In this document: positions 41,481-54,566 of the stretch, piece after piece | Position numbering within the stretch: the stretch's first letter is position 1 | Layout: each line of letters opens with the position of its first letter | Assembly (NCBI GenBank): GCA_025084515.1 | Contig: JAJAGP010000282.1 | Coordinates: 186,001 to 250,000, forward strand | DNA length: 64,000 bases | Source of the DNA: Ancistrus triradiatus | Lineage: Eukaryota > Chordata > Actinopteri > Siluriformes > Loricariidae | Direction of reading: 5' to 3' | The notes under the pieces: generated by a model | The model's database searches: none | Told to the model about the DNA's origin: nothing | What the model saw: the letters and a program-made list of their open reading frames with translations, nothing else | Program-made: the position numbers and the translations under genes

Positions 41481-44400
41481 ACACGTAGGTTAATAACCTT
41501 AATAATAAGGATAACAACCATATCAAAACACTGAGGTATATGTGAACAGACACTGTCATTAAAATATCCCTACTCTATGTTTTATATCATATCAAAAGTG
41601 TCCAGAGCCTTCAAACAAAAATGTAGCTGTGAGGAATTTGTTTTTCCCCCATCTTACCATCCTTCTTTTATGTCAAAACCACCTTTTGATGCTACTTTGT
41701 CTCATTTGATTATAGAACACGATTACAGTCAAAGTAACATCTAGAATAGATGCACATGTTTTGTGATTAGATTAAAGAAAAGGTTTTTTTGTTTGTTTTG
41801 TTGGACTAACCAACACTATTCCATTATCATCTACATATATCCAACTGTGAGTCCTTTTTTTTGGTACATATTCAACTTTCCTCCTTAATGTTTAAGGGGC
41901 ACTTTCATTCCTTTTTCCGGATAGATTCATTATAGAGCTGGTTGCATATTATGTTAATAGCAGCATTTATTCTTTCTGATGATATCCATTGTTCTCTGTA
42001 GTTTGAGAGAGTGGTCCAGGTTTGAAAATCCATTCATATTTAGCCTGCTCTCTAAAATCCTGGTGTGCTTAAATCTGAGTTGCAATTGTCTAAAAGACCT
42101 AAAAGTGTTTATAACAGTAATGATCAAGACATTTTTACTTTTTGTTAGCGCACTACCAATGCCAGAAAAATTGGGTGACAACAAGTGGCAATATAGGCAT
42201 TGATTGACTCATCACTTAAAGTTTAGTACGCTCATTTAAAATCATGCTCATTACTTAAATGTATATAGAATTAGTCTAGAAATTGAGGCTTTAATTATGT
42301 AATCAATTGTTCAGTCATTGATGACACTTTATTATCCAAATTTACTTAAAGAGTTGCACTTTGTAGAGAAATGCAAACAGATCAGAATAGTATTTGTGAA
42401 GAAGTTGACAACATTTCATAAGTATTCTGGGATTCTATTTATTAAATACATATGGTAACTACATGCAACATATTTTATTTGACTTCACAGCATTATAAAT
42501 AGGTAATGAACCCTGTATCGTTCATACTCATTCTGACCCAAAACAAAAAGTACAAGGTAAAGCTTACACTCAAGGAAATTTGGTAATAACCATTAGTGGC
42601 TGACCAGAAAAACAATAAAAACAAAATTCAATAAATGGTTCATGACACAATGTGTCAGTTATGTTGACTTAGTGCATTCAGGGAGACACCTTACAGGTCA
42701 ATACGAGTTCAGATGTCACATCCATAACACTTAAATTGCTGTGAAGTGATATGAGCACAGACCGGTCGCAAATGGGAATATATACTCAGAAGAAGGAGTG
42801 TGAGGTTGCTTCTGCATCATTCTCCAAGTGTTTTCGTTACAGCCTTGAGCAGAACTATCTGTTCTATCAATACTGATTTTCTGAAATGAACGCTTTGTAA
42901 AATTAAATGGATATACCAAATGCACACAGCCTAAGACAATAACCTACAAGCTTATTCTTCATTGAAAGTAGGACACAGAAGGTAAAAAAAGCCATTACCC
43001 ACCAAATTCTAACTGGCAGGCACTTGACTTGAAGCAACACTCAATAACCAAGTAGTAATGCTTACAATAAAGCGACACTTTGGCCTAAGGCATCAGACAT
43101 TATCCAAATGCAGAGCAGACCACAGCAAAACCTGGGGTTTAATTGCCTCACTCAAGGGCACAAAGGCAGCAGCTATTATATGCAATCAAACTCCTGACCT
43201 ATAGAGTCATTGCCAAGTTCTGACTGCTGGGCTTCCATCTTCGATCGAGAAAGATTTTCCACTGGGGATGGCATGACCGACTGAGCCCGGGACTCTAACA
43301 GACAGGACCATGATGAGCAAATTAAATGGAACACCTCAGGCGATATATTACACAAGTCTTTTACACACACACAGACATACACAGGCACACTCAGACATAC
43401 ACAAACACATTAACACGCTCAATTGCCCACTCACTGACCCATACTTGCACCCACTCACCCATGACACAGACGTGCAGACTCCTGTGACTTGCATTTGGGT
43501 CCGCGCACACACTCACACCCCCAAAGCTACAAACGCAAACTGCCACTGTTGTGTTTACCAACTGGATATTTGGATAGAACAAACCACTTGGATTGCCCCA
43601 GAGCCAACTAATGAGAGCACAGAAAGGAAGGCTATGGGGTAATTTATCATTTTTTGGCAGCTCAGGGGGTTGGAGAAGGCTGTCATATCTGCAGCGTGCT
43701 CTGGCTCCGGACGCGCCGCCCGAGAGCGTGCATGTACCGATTTTGGAACGGGGTGCTCCAGTATGGTCGCTAGAGGACATATTAAATTAGAGAAAGGACT
43801 CGATTTCGATCTAAACTGCTAGGCAAGTCAATAATGAAGTCTGCCGTGTTGGAAATGTCTCAAATCGCCTGCAGTGAAGTTAGCATGCTGCCGAGCTGAA
43901 AATCAGAATGGGGCCCGTCACTCACAGGCACAAAAAAAAATGTGCTGGCTTGGTGCTGATCCATATAATTAATGTGTTTTTTCAGCATACACTGAAGAAA
44001 GAAAGCTGGCCCACAAGAAAGCTGATAAAACACAGGGTTGTGGTTGCAGATCAGCGTCTAACAATTTGAGAGACAACAGGAATATGGCACCAAGGTCAGA
44101 AAAAGGGTATCTGCAATGGGGAGTGTTTAAACTTTTGTTACATCAAAAAGCAGTCTGGGTTAACTTTATTCCTTTATCAGAATCACCATGTGGTTAATCA
44201 ACTCGAAAGAGCTCAGCTACATGAGAGTTTACTATTAGTCTTATAAAATGGTAATTAAAAAATTGGCAGCATATTACAGATATGCGCCATTTAAAGACTG
44301 CATTGCGTTCTGTGAAACAGGTCAATGACTGAAATGACTTACCATAGTCACACAGTCTTTTTATGATACTGAAATGCAAATATAAAGAGTATTTTCAAAA

Positions 44401-44496
44401 GAAAACTTTGTGCAAAGAGATTTCTCTGAAAAAACATGCGGAAGGCTAAACTGTTACATACATACCAAATCTAATGATAAAAAATACAGTAATGTA
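41481..44496. other. Non-repetitive interval
   Basis: No transposon or exon was recognised. 43310-43530 is rich in CA-like steps (ACACACAGACATACACAGG). 43640-44000 has balanced, partly CpG-containing sequence and may be conserved non-coding DNA. Confidence 0.35.
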
Positions 44497-45224
44497 CAGT
44501 GGTACCTTGGTTCTCGACCACCTCAGAACTCGCCAAATTCAGTTCTCCATGCGTTTGGGCTAGAAAAACTTGTCTAGGTTTTCGTCATTTGCCCGGTACT
44601 TGGTACACTTGCTTAAACTTGTATGAGTGGAGCCACATCTACAGTACTCTATTCTTAGTCCAAATCACCATGGGATTAGGAATTACAGCCAACCGAAAGG
44701 AACTGAAAGAAAACCAAAAGGAAACAGGCTGCAGTTAGCTTAGAAGCTATCCTACCACCCTGAGTTCATCAATATAGTAAGTGTTGCTTTGGCTTTTCAC
44801 TTTCAATCCATTACTCACTAAATTGCATGAGATTTTTCAACACTTTATTACAAAATAAGCTTTCTGTTAATGATTATGGCCAACTGTAGATTAATGTAAG
44901 TGTTTAAAACATTAACTTACTTATCATTACTTATCATAGGTTCCGCTATATAGAGTATAGAACATTCCACCAAACGCTCTTTAAATTCATTGGTCCATGA
45001 TACATTTAACTTATTATGGGCTTGTCGGAACATATCCCCATCATAAATCAGGGAGCACCTGTACAATACAACTCCATTAATGCATATAATGCCTTATACA
45101 GTGTGAATTTTCTGGGGGTCTGGAACAGATTCATTCAATTTACATTACTCCTTGGGAAAAATTTGCTCAGTACTCGTTGTTTTTGGGTTCTTCTGTAACT
45201 GGAACAAGAACCGAGGTACCACTG
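44497..45224 (+). mobile_element. MITE-B copy without SINE
   Basis: The tips CAGTGGTACCTTGGTTCTCG and CGAGGTACCACTG are both present. The left TA is intact, the right one changed. It gives the empty SINE site (GGGTCTGGAACAGATTCATT) for comparison with 26711-27585. Confidence 0.87.
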
Positions 45225-46484
45225 GACTGTTATGACTATGTGTAGGAGAAAGCCATAAAACTTAAGAGTATAATGGACCTGATACTTTTGTCTGATGGAA
45301 ACCAGAAATACATTGATAGACAGTATTCTGAACAACACAGGAGATCAGCCAGATGAAACAGAGACTCAGCGAGTGAATGTGAACCAGTTTATATAGTTAT
45401 AGGTAAGAGAGAATATATAAGTAGTGTGGGATAAACAACAAAGTACTTACAATAAAACAGGCATATACAAACGCCATTTACAGCTTGTTACAAATAAGCA
45501 GCGGAAACTATACACATAAACACAAACAACTTGCACAAAAAATGGCTCCTAAACACATCAACCGAGTTAGAACAGTCTCTAGTCCAAACGTTAGCTAATA
45601 AGCAAGCAATCACATGGACCATAAGATACTTGACATAGGTCAAATTTCTAAAAATCCAAGAAGTTTAAACAACAACTCAAATAATCTCAAGATATTCAGA
45701 TTCAGATTTGGTTCATTTGTCTGTGATGAAATATTACACATATCCACAGTGATAAAACTCTTGCATCTGGATGGTAATAAACTTTAAAATTAACTAGTGC
45801 TGCCAAACAATTACAATTTTTAAGCATTAATAGTAGTTTTTGTGTTCTCATATACCACTAAAGATACAGTTTCTTCATTAAATAGCATTACACCGCCTTA
45901 AGAGTGGAAAATATAAGCTTCAACAGAATGAATTAATTAATTTACAATGATTCAGTAAACACAAAAGACACACAAGAGATTACCAGAACAATACTTTCTT
46001 AGTGCAAGGTATTCACTGCATTAGGTACTCCTATTAAAAACAGCATATTTAAGCTCTTATTTCACGTTTCAGATATGTTGTGTCACCACACAGTTACAAT
46101 GTACGTTTAACGCGTTTGTGCGGCAGAATCTACTGTCATACAGTAATGTGCAAAGCGTATAAAGAAGAGTACAATATCGTTTACTACCCTTAACAATACT
46201 GTTCCCTATAGGCTAATAGAGCTATGGATGGGTATGTAGAATGCAGTTAGGGAACCAAATAGGATGCCTCACACAGTCTAGTAACAAATGTTATCGCCGC
46301 TAATATGTTATTAACATGTTAATTTTGATGGCCTTAATATCAACATTATTAGAACTACAAATTTCACCTAATAATGCAAGATCAATTAGAATTTAGTATT
46401 AGATACACCTACTTGCTTCTCTACTCATTGTTCATTTTATCTGTTACACTTACCTTATAGAAGCACTTTGCAGTTATACATTTA
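45225..46484. other. AT-rich interval, nothing recognised
   Basis: No repeat family, RNA gene or exon was recognised. Confidence 0.4.
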
Positions 46485-47255
46485 CAATGGTGCTTGAAAG
46501 TTTGTGAACCCTTTAGAATGTTCTCTATATTTCTCCATAAATATGACCTAAAACATCATCAGATTTTCACACAAGTCCTAAACGTAGATAAAGAAAACCC
46601 AGTTAAACAAATGAGACAAAAATATTATACTTGATCATTTATTTATTGAGGAAAATGATCCAATATTACATATTAGTGAGTGGAAAAGTATGCAAACCTT
46701 TGCTATGTTGATCAGTCCTGCACACCGGCTAGGAGGAATTTTAGCCCATTCCTCCGTACAGAACAGCTTCAGCTCTGGGATGTTGGTGGGTTTCCTCACA
46801 TTAACTTCTCACTTCAGGTCCTTCCACAACATTTCGATTGGATTAAGGCCAGGACTCTGACTTGGCCATTCCAAAATATAAGCATTCAGTTGCTTAGAAG
46901 TTACCATGGGGTCCTTTGTGACCGCGCCAACTATTCCACAAACATGTGTCGTGAAGAGCAGACTTTGATAGATCCCTGTTCTTTAAATAAAACAGGGTAC
47001 CCACTCACACCTGATTGTCATCCCATTGATTGAAAACACCTGACTCTAATTTCAGGTTAATTACTTTTGCCACTCACTAATATGTCATATTGGATCATTT
47101 TCCTCCATAAATACATTACCAAGTATAATATTTTTGTCTCAACTGGGTTCTCTTTATCTACTTTTAGGACTTGTGTGAAAATCTGATGTGTTTGGTCATA
47201 GTTATGCAGAAATATAGAAAATTCTAAAGGGTTCACAAACTTTTCAGCACCACTG
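46485..47255 (-). mobile_element. Tc1 family 1, internally deleted (771 bp)
   Basis: The tips CAATGGTGCTTGAAAGTTTG (after TA) and CTTTTCAGCACCACTG (before TA) are kept. The transposase is reduced to its last part (46727-46885, reverse) joined to short pieces of its first part. Confidence 0.92.
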
Positions 47256-47257
47256 TA

Positions 47258-47721
47258 CAGACTGTAGTACGTCTGTTTCTCTATATAATTTGCTAGTCCC
47301 CTTTGCTCTGTGCTCTAATGAACACGACCCACACAGGACCACCACAGGTCAACTACTATTTGATTGGCAGATCCTTCTCAGCACGGCTGTTGTCACACAG
47401 TTTGTGTTAGTCATCCTCTAATTCTTCATCAGTGCTCACAGGATGCTGCCAACAGGATGCTGGTGGCTGGACATTTTTGGCTGGTCTGACACTGAGGTGT
47501 TTAAAAACTACAGCACTACAACTACAGCAGACTGCTGTGTCTGATCCATTCTTGCCAGCACAACATACACTAACAGTACCATCACAACCACATCAGTGTC
47601 ACTGCAGTGCTGACAATAATCCACCACCCAAATAGTACCTGATCTATGGGGTCCTGATCATTAGACAACAGAGTAAAGGGGACTAACAAAGTATGTAGAG
47701 AAACAGATGAATTGCTGTCTG
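47258..47721. mobile_element. MITE-A, complete copy
   Basis: The left CTGTTTCTCTATATA and TTTGCTAGTCCCC pair with the right GGGGACTAACAAAG and TGTAGAGAAACAG; the inner CAGCAC / GTGCTG parts also pair. It directly follows the TA after the Tc1 tip at 47255. Confidence 0.87.
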
Positions 47722-47860
47722 TAATTCCAGAACTACAAAGTGCATCTATATGGTAAGTGTTACTGATACAATGGACCATGAGGGCAGAAACAAGGACATG
47801 TGCCTAATAAAATGACTGTTTAGTACACATGTATACTATAATTGATAACATATAACGTTG

Positions 47861-48010
47861 ACCTAAATGGCTAAGCCACCACCATCGAGGCCCATGTTTG
47901 ATCCTCGGTGGTGCAACTGGCTTGACTATGTGCTGCACGACACATCTGGGCATGTCTATGGGAGGGAAAGCTGGACAAGGGTTCATTTTCCTGTCCCTGC
48001 AGCAGCCGTC
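47861..48010 (+). repeat. SINE-like repeat, second family
   Basis: The head ATGGCTAAGCCACCACC with B-box-like TTTGATCCTCGGTGG, then ACATCTGGGCATGTCTATGG, which is shared with 5695-5715. The 3' boundary is not clear. Confidence 0.45.
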
Positions 48011-48819
48011 CTTGAAGGCCATTGAAGATGCCAGCAAAGATGACGTATGGACATGGCGGATGGCCACAATCGGGGGTGGGGGGTGTTGTTCAGAGGTATT
48101 GTGGGGGGTGCAGAAAGGCATGTTTGAACTTCTATGTAACACAACATAAAATTAAGATACATAATGCACGCCACTTGTAATAATTCTACTGTAAAGGTGA
48201 TTTGTGACTGTATTTATATTTATTTTTTGTTGTTGCTGGTGTTCAGTAAGAAGATGCAGTACATTGCAATGGAGTTTGGAATGACAATACCAAATGGAGA
48301 AGCAATAGACGTGTTCGTGTATGTCAGAGTTAAAAGGGGCACTGCAGAATAAGTTTGGGAACTACTGCTCTAATAAAAGTTCCATTATAACCTTAGCTAC
48401 CAGTTGCAAAGTCATATGAATGGCATGATTCCTAAATGGTTTTGGCAACTGTGAAATCAACTGTGTAAAAGTTACATCAGTAAAATCTCTGACATGCAAG
48501 ACATTTTTGTATAGCTTTACCAAACCATTCCATGCTGGTTAAAATGAAGTAAAAAACACATATTGTGGAACTTCTTACCCTACGTTTTTGTGGTATCCAT
48601 GGACAATTGGTAAAGCATAATCACAATTTCTTCCCTCTGAAAGAGTATCTCCATATCTGAAAGTACAAACGACATGGATTTAAAACTTTATAAATATGCA
48701 TTCTATTAAAGAAATTGTTTTCTATGTACCTGCCAACAGAACCAACTTCCATTGGACTTCCAATATATCAGTGTTTAAACCAATATAAAGTTTGTTTTTG
48801 CTTATTAATTCAACAACTA

Positions 48820-49006
48820 GCCTAGCAGGTAAAGTACTGGACTATGGACCAGAAGGTCCAGGGTTCAAATCCCACCTCTGACAAGCTGCCACTGTTGGGT
48901 CCTTGAGCAAAGCCCTTAACCCACAATTGCTTGGACTGTAAGACTGTATCACTTGTAAGTCTCTCTGGATAAGAGCATCTGCTAAATGCTGTAAATGTAA
49001 ATGTAA
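48820..49006 (+). repeat. tRNA-derived SINE
   Basis: From CTAGCCTAGCAGGTAAAGTA to CTCTGGATAAGAGCATCTGC and TAAATGTAAATG. It is complete. Confidence 0.92.
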
Positions 49007-49639
49007 CACAAGCAGGGGAAATACAGAAAGCATGCAATGACGGTACGCATAAATATACAACAAAAATCGTGTTTATGTCCCTATGTAACCTTGTAAAACA
49101 TCACCTTAGCACTTTACTTCCAAGTGGTCTGAGAAAGCTTTAACATAACCTGTGTAATATCCTGGAAAACCCTCCAGGACACTCAAGTCTAATGAACAAG
49201 CACAATGCTGCTTTTTAATTCGCTGCTGCAGCAGGTATCAGTGTATTAGAGCCTCTCTCAAGTGCTCATCCCTAGCCATTTCATCTCCACTGGCAGGCAT
49301 CGGCTTTTGATTAATGCAAGCAAAGAGCTGGGCTGAAGGGGAAAACGACAACAAAAACAGATCTCCAGGTTCCCATGAGGGAGATGCTGGAGTCATCAGA
49401 AAAAAACTGTGAGGTGTGCATATCAGAGCATGGCAGCTCGTTAGATTTCACACAGATAGGCTGCTTGATTCAGTGGGAAAAGCTGTTTAACACAACAAAG
49501 CAGAATGGTCTGTGATTTACGGCCTACTTCATTGTTCTTCAGGCTTATTATTCAAACGAGGAAGCTGCGACGAAGAGACACTCACAGGTCTGACAGACGG
49601 AGTCGGAGAGATGGTGTACATGCCAACAGCTAAGCAGCC
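49007..49639. other. Non-repetitive interval, possible conserved element
   Basis: 49180-49500 has balanced composition and no transposon (CACTGGCAGGCATCGGCTTT, GCTGCTGCAGCAGGTATCAG). No exon is supported. Confidence 0.35.
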
Positions 49640-50866
49640 AGCTCCAGAATTACTGGCACTGTATTGCACCAAAACAAAATTCTTGGCCAAAACGAAAATT
49701 TCCAACACATTGAGCTGAAAACCAAAACCAAAAAGTTTGATCTGTGATTTTGTTGTAAATTTATATACAAAAAAAACATGCTGTTTGGCATCATGGTGTG
49801 TACCACACTGAACATGGACCACAGAAAGCTAAGGCAAGAGTTGTGTCAGAAGATTAGAAAGAAAGTTATAGACAAACATGTTAAAGTCTATAAGATCATC
49901 TATAAGCAACTTGATATTCCTGTTACTATAGCTGCACAAATTATTCAGAAGTTTAAGGTCTATGGGACTGTAGCCAATCTCCCTGGACGTGGCTGCAAGA
50001 GGAAAAGTGATGACAAATTGAAAAGACTGATAATACGAATGGTAACAAAAGAGCCCAGAATAACTTCCGAAGAGATTAGAGGTGAACTCAAAGGTCAAGG
50101 TACATCCGTGTGAGATCGCAGCATCCATCTCTGTTTTAGCCAAAGTATACTTCATGGAAGACGACCGAGGAGGAAACCACTGTTGAAAGCAAATCATAAA
50201 AAAGCAAGACTGGCATTTGCCAAAATGCATACTGACAAGCCACAGAGCTTCTGGGAGAATGTCCTTTGGACAGATGAAACAAAACTGGAGCTTTTTGGCA
50301 AGTCACATCAGCTCTATATTCATAGACACAAAAATGAAGCATACAAAGAAAAGAACACTGTGCCTACTGTGAAACATGGAGGAAGCTTAGTTATGTTTTG
50401 GGGCTGCATTGCTGCATCTGGCACAGGGTGTCTTGAGTTTGTGCAGGGTAAAATTAAATCTCAAGACTACCAAGGCATTCAAGAGCAAAATGCCAGTGCC
50501 AGAAAATGGCCAGTGTCAAAAAATTCCCAGTGTCAGAAAGCTTGGTCTCCAACAGGACACCGACCCAAAACACACAGCCGAAAACATCCAAGAAAGGCTA
50601 AGAGCAAAGCACTGGACTATTCTGAAGTGGCCTTCCATGAGCCCTGACCTAAATCCTATTGAACATCTGTGGAAGGAGCTGAAACACACAGTCTGGAAAT
50701 GGTATCTTTCGAACCTGAGACAGCTGGAGCAGCTTGCTAATGAGGAGTGGACCAACATACCTGTGGACAGATGCAGAAGTCTCACTGAGAGCTACAGAAA
50801 TTGCTTGATTGCAGTGATTGCCTCAAAGTTTGTGCAACAAATATCAAGTTAAGGGTACCAGCAAAA
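49640..50866 (+). mobile_element. Tc1-like element, family 4
   Basis: The left part CAGAATTACTGGCACTGTAT and the right AGGGTACCAGCAAAAAAT are worn inverted ends. The interior is a transposase gene in pieces. A TAAAA/CA satellite adjoins the right end. Confidence 0.8.
49814..50852 (+). pseudogene. Tc1 transposase, family 4, three broken frames
   Basis: ATG 49814 opens 100 codons (MDHRKLRQELCQKIRKKVID) covering the DNA-binding domain, ending with TGA at 50111. A second frame (50183-50647) has KKARLAFAKMHTDKP, LWTDETKLELFG and TVKHGGSLVMFWGCIAASGTG. A third (50409-50852) has LQQDTDPKHTAENIQERL and SPDLNPIEHLWKELK and reaches the natural end. All three catalytic positions are visible, but in different frames. 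Confidence 0.92.
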
Positions 50867-50968
50867 AATAAAATAAATAAAATAAAATAAAATAAAATAA
50901 AATATATATATACAGAATATACACACACACACACAACACACACACCCACACACACACACAACACACAC

Positions 50969-51002
<34 letters not shown>

Positions 51003-51012
51003 CCACACACAC

Positions 51013-51092
<80 letters not shown>
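50866..51092. repeat. (TAAAA)n then (CA)n microsatellite
   Basis: About seven TAAAA units (50866-50903) are followed by a CA tract with TA and CCA interruptions (50918-51092). Reverse ORFs with Cys-Val repeats are artefacts of it. Confidence 0.97.
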
Positions 51093-51096
<4 letters not shown>

Positions 51097-52341
51097 GGGG
51101 CAAAAAAGTATTAAGTCAGCCACTGATTGTGCAAGTTCTCCTACTAAAAAAGATGAGAGAGGTCTGTAATTTTCATCGTAGGTACACTTCAACTATGAGA
51201 GACAAAATGAGAAAAAAAATCGTTGCCCGAGCGGTGTGTTTGGGATCATTGTCATGCTGGAAGACCCAGCCATGTTCCATCTTCAATGCTCTCACTGATG
51301 GAAGGAGGTTTTGGCTTAAAATCTCACCATACATGGCCTCGTTCATTCTTCCCTTAACACGGATCAGTCGTCCTGTCCCCTTTGCAGAAAATCAGCCACA
51401 AAGCATGATGTTTCCACCCCCGTGCTTCACAGTAGGTATGGTGTTGTTGGGATGCAACTCAGCATTCTTCTCCCTCAAACACGACGAGTTGAGGTTTTAC
51501 CAAAAAGTTCTGACATTATACCACATGATATTCTCCCAATCCTCTTCTGGATCATCCATATGCTCTCTGACAAACTTCAGACGGGCCTGGACATGTACTG
51601 GCTTAAGCAGGGGGACACGCCTGGCACTGCAGGACCTGAGACCCTCTCTGCTTAGTGTGTTACTGATGGTAGCCTTTGTTACTTTGGTCCCAGCTCTCTG
51701 CAGGTCATTCATCAGGTCCCTCCGTGTAGTTCTGGGATTTTTGCTCACCGTCCTCATGATCATTTTGACCCCACGGGATGAGATCTTGCGTGGGGCCCCA
51801 GATCGAGGGAGATTATCAATGGTCTTGTATGTCTGCCATTTTCTTACAATTGCTCCCACAGTTGATTTATTCACACCAACCTGCTTGCCTATTGTAGATT
51901 CACTCTTCCCAGCCTGGTGCAGGTCTACAATTTTCTTCCTGGTGTCCTTCCACAGCTCTTTGGTCTTGGCCATGGTTGACTTTGGAGTCTGACTGTTTGA
52001 GGCTGTGGACAGGTGTCTGTTATACAGATAACGAGGTCAAACAGGTGCCATTAATACAGGTAACGAGTGGAGGGCAGAAGAGTTTCTTAAAGACGTTGTT
52101 ACAGGTCTGTGAGAACCAGAAATCTTGCTTTCTTTGTGGGTGACCAAATACTTATTTTCCACCATGATTTACAATGAAATTCTATAAAAACCCTACAATG
52201 TGAATTTCTGGATTTTTTTTTTCTCATTTTGCCTCTCATAGTTGAAGTGTACCTATGATAAAAATTACAGACGTCTCTCATCTTTCTAAGTCGGAGAACT
52301 TGCACAATCAGTGGCTGACTAAATACTTTTTTGCCCCACTG
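51093..52341 (-). mobile_element. Tc1 family 2, internally deleted (1249 bp)
   Basis: The tips CAGTGGGGCAAAAAAGTATT and TTTTTTGCCCCACTG are present, with TA on the right. The left tip comes straight after the CA tract. The catalytic end of the transposase is missing: the terminal repeat joins ATCGTTGCCCGAGCGGTG at about 51222. Confidence 0.92.
51497..51973 (-). pseudogene. Tc1 transposase N-terminal 158 codons, open
   Basis: ATG 51973 opens MAKTKELWKDTRKKIVDLHQ, then the helix-turn-helix region (STIGKQVGVNKSTVGAIVRK), GRP-like hinge (PRSGAPRKISSRGVKM) and the start of the catalytic domain (HMDDPEEDWENIMW), ending at a frameshift just before the first catalytic Asp. A DNA-binding fragment could be made. 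Further left, the core is present only in other frames. Confidence 0.85.
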
Positions 52342-53545
52342 TATATAAATTGATACAGTATAGAATGCGCCAAGCTCTAGCCATTGTTCCCTAAGCTCCA
52401 TTTGGTAGCTATATGTGTTCCTCACCACTCTCTGGCCAAGACTGACAATAACCTTTTTCAGTCATTTTGTTTCAACTGTTGAAATTACAGTGCATCTCTA
52501 ATTGCCACCCTTGGATAATAAGGGTATGGACTATGAAAATTGTTTTTGAAGTTAAAAAGCTTAATCTGATGTTGAAAAGATGAAAAATTAACCTTTAATT
52601 GAAGTAAATTGTTGCTAAGAAAACAAAACTGAAAAACAATCTGTTTTAGAACAACTTATCAGACTGCATAATGCCTGCAGTCAGTAGCATGACTACTGCC
52701 TGGGTGGCTGAATGGCTAAATTTGTGTACTGTGACTTATATGTGGTATATTAATTAGGATTCTTTATTTGAAACATTTTTGCCCTGCTCTATTTCCTGTG
52801 ATGAAGGGGTAACCACTACTGGAATTAACATGTGCTACAGAGCCCCAATGAAAAAAAAAAGAAAAAAAAAAAGTATTGTGATACATAAAAGCAGGTGTAT
52901 TTATAACTACTACCTATATGTGAATTGTCCTAGTTAAAAAAGAACAACAAGGTGGCACACAAACAAAGAACTTCAGCTTTTTAGATTCACAGTGTGGTCT
53001 GGTTCCTTGTTAGATCTTCATGATTAATAAACCACCTGTAAATGCATTGCTCATTAGAAAAATTGTAAACAGGACAAGTTCTTGGAACCAGCATTGGCTC
53101 TGTAAAAACAAACATAAAAAGTAGAAAAGTGTTTGACTACATGTCTGCAGCAGTGGAGTACAACAGAATCAATTTTTTTAATTCCATACAACTCCCATAA
53201 TTAACCACAGAAATAAAAAAATTGTGGACACAGAGCTCGACATAGAGTGGACATACAGCTTAAACATGCTCTATTTCAATATATCCATTATTGTTTCAAT
53301 ATCCATTAATTCCTGTGAGGGCATCCCAACCTGGTACCTATACAGGCATGCATTGTTTACCATCCACAATGTTTTGTGAAACTGGAAGTTATGTGCTCTG
53401 GACGTTGTCTGAACACCATATTATATACAGTACTTAGCAATGCTATATGGGATACTGTAGTGTACTAGTAACAACAAGATACTGCAGTGTTTCCTATACA
53501 TCGATTTATGTAATATCTACACACACTGATTTGCTATATACACTC
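52342..53545. other. AT-rich interval, nothing recognised
   Basis: A+T-rich DNA with short poly-A runs (52850-52873). No element or exon was recognised. Confidence 0.4.
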
Positions 53546-54545
53546 ACTGACAGAAAAATAAAGCACTCAGATAGCATTGTTGGATTGCTGCACAACTTGG
53601 CATGCAATTATGTCTCAGGCAGATATGTAAATGATACCAGGTGTGGTCTGATTAGACACTGGGTCTCACCACAAGACAGCGTAAAAGTACTTCCCCTGCT
53701 GTCTCAGAGGCTACCTCACAATTATTCACTGAATCAGTGTAAAAGTGGAGAAAACTGTACATAAATTCTTCTGCACCCTTCCTATTAGATTCTGTTCTGC
53801 AGCTGAATCTCAGATGCCACTCCCTTAGATGTGCAACCCCAAAGGTACTAAATAAAGGTTCATTTCAGATTCAGGTGTGTTTAAAAAATTCATATTATTC
53901 TATAAATAAAATGCATAATAATGATTGACAAAAACATATCTCTCCAAGGAGGAGTTGATGAAATCGAAGGATACTTTATGTGTGTGAATGTAAAGATGTT
54001 ATATGCAAGTGATTACAATATTAGAAAGAAAGGATAAGTTTAATGGGGGAAACTGTACAACTGAAAGGAGGCTCTAGTACCCTGTTAGGCTGCCTTGAGT
54101 CTGGATATAAGATGAGATACGGTTGGCCATTGGAGGCAAAGGTTCTCTGTGGTATGATGTTGCAGCTGGGTCTGTAAATCCTGCACATTCATAGACTTCT
54201 GAAGCTGGCATCTCAGCTGGTCATATAAATGCTTGATTGGAAATAAATCTGGCGATTAGGCAGGCCAAGGAATTGTTTCAATCTGGCACGACAGGGAATT
54301 AGCCAAAACAACCACCCTGCTTCTCTCAGTCTAATGATGCACCCCCTCTCAAAGTCTGTCAACTGGGCAAAATGTCTTTTAGTGCATCATAGAGGCATGT
54401 CTAGCATTCACTGATCTCTCTCCAAGAGGTACACTACCCAAAAGTCTTTTTATAGAGGTAGCACATGTATGTCTAATCAAACTACACCTGTAACCATTTA
54501 CATATCTGCCTGACACAGAACTGTAGGCGAAGCAACCCGACATTT
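53546..54545. mobile_element. DNA element with inverted arms, unclassified
   Basis: GCAGATATGTAAATG and GGTGTGGTCTGATTAGAC at 53620-53657 pair with GTCTAATCAAACTACACC and CATTTACATATCTG at 54472-54511. Between them, reverse-reading pieces (CATTGGAGGCAAAGGTTCTC, TTGATTGGAAATAAATCTGG) look like remains of a Tc1/mariner-type gene. The tips are uncertain. Confidence 0.65.
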
Positions 54546-54566
54546 TTGGGTGCAATATTATTTTGG

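Noticed and set aside
50782..51192. Reverse ORFs of Cys-Val repeats
   Set aside because: They are translations of the CA microsatellite.
51129..51992. 287-codon forward ORF
   Set aside because: It is antisense to the Tc1 family 2 transposase and carries no recognised domain.
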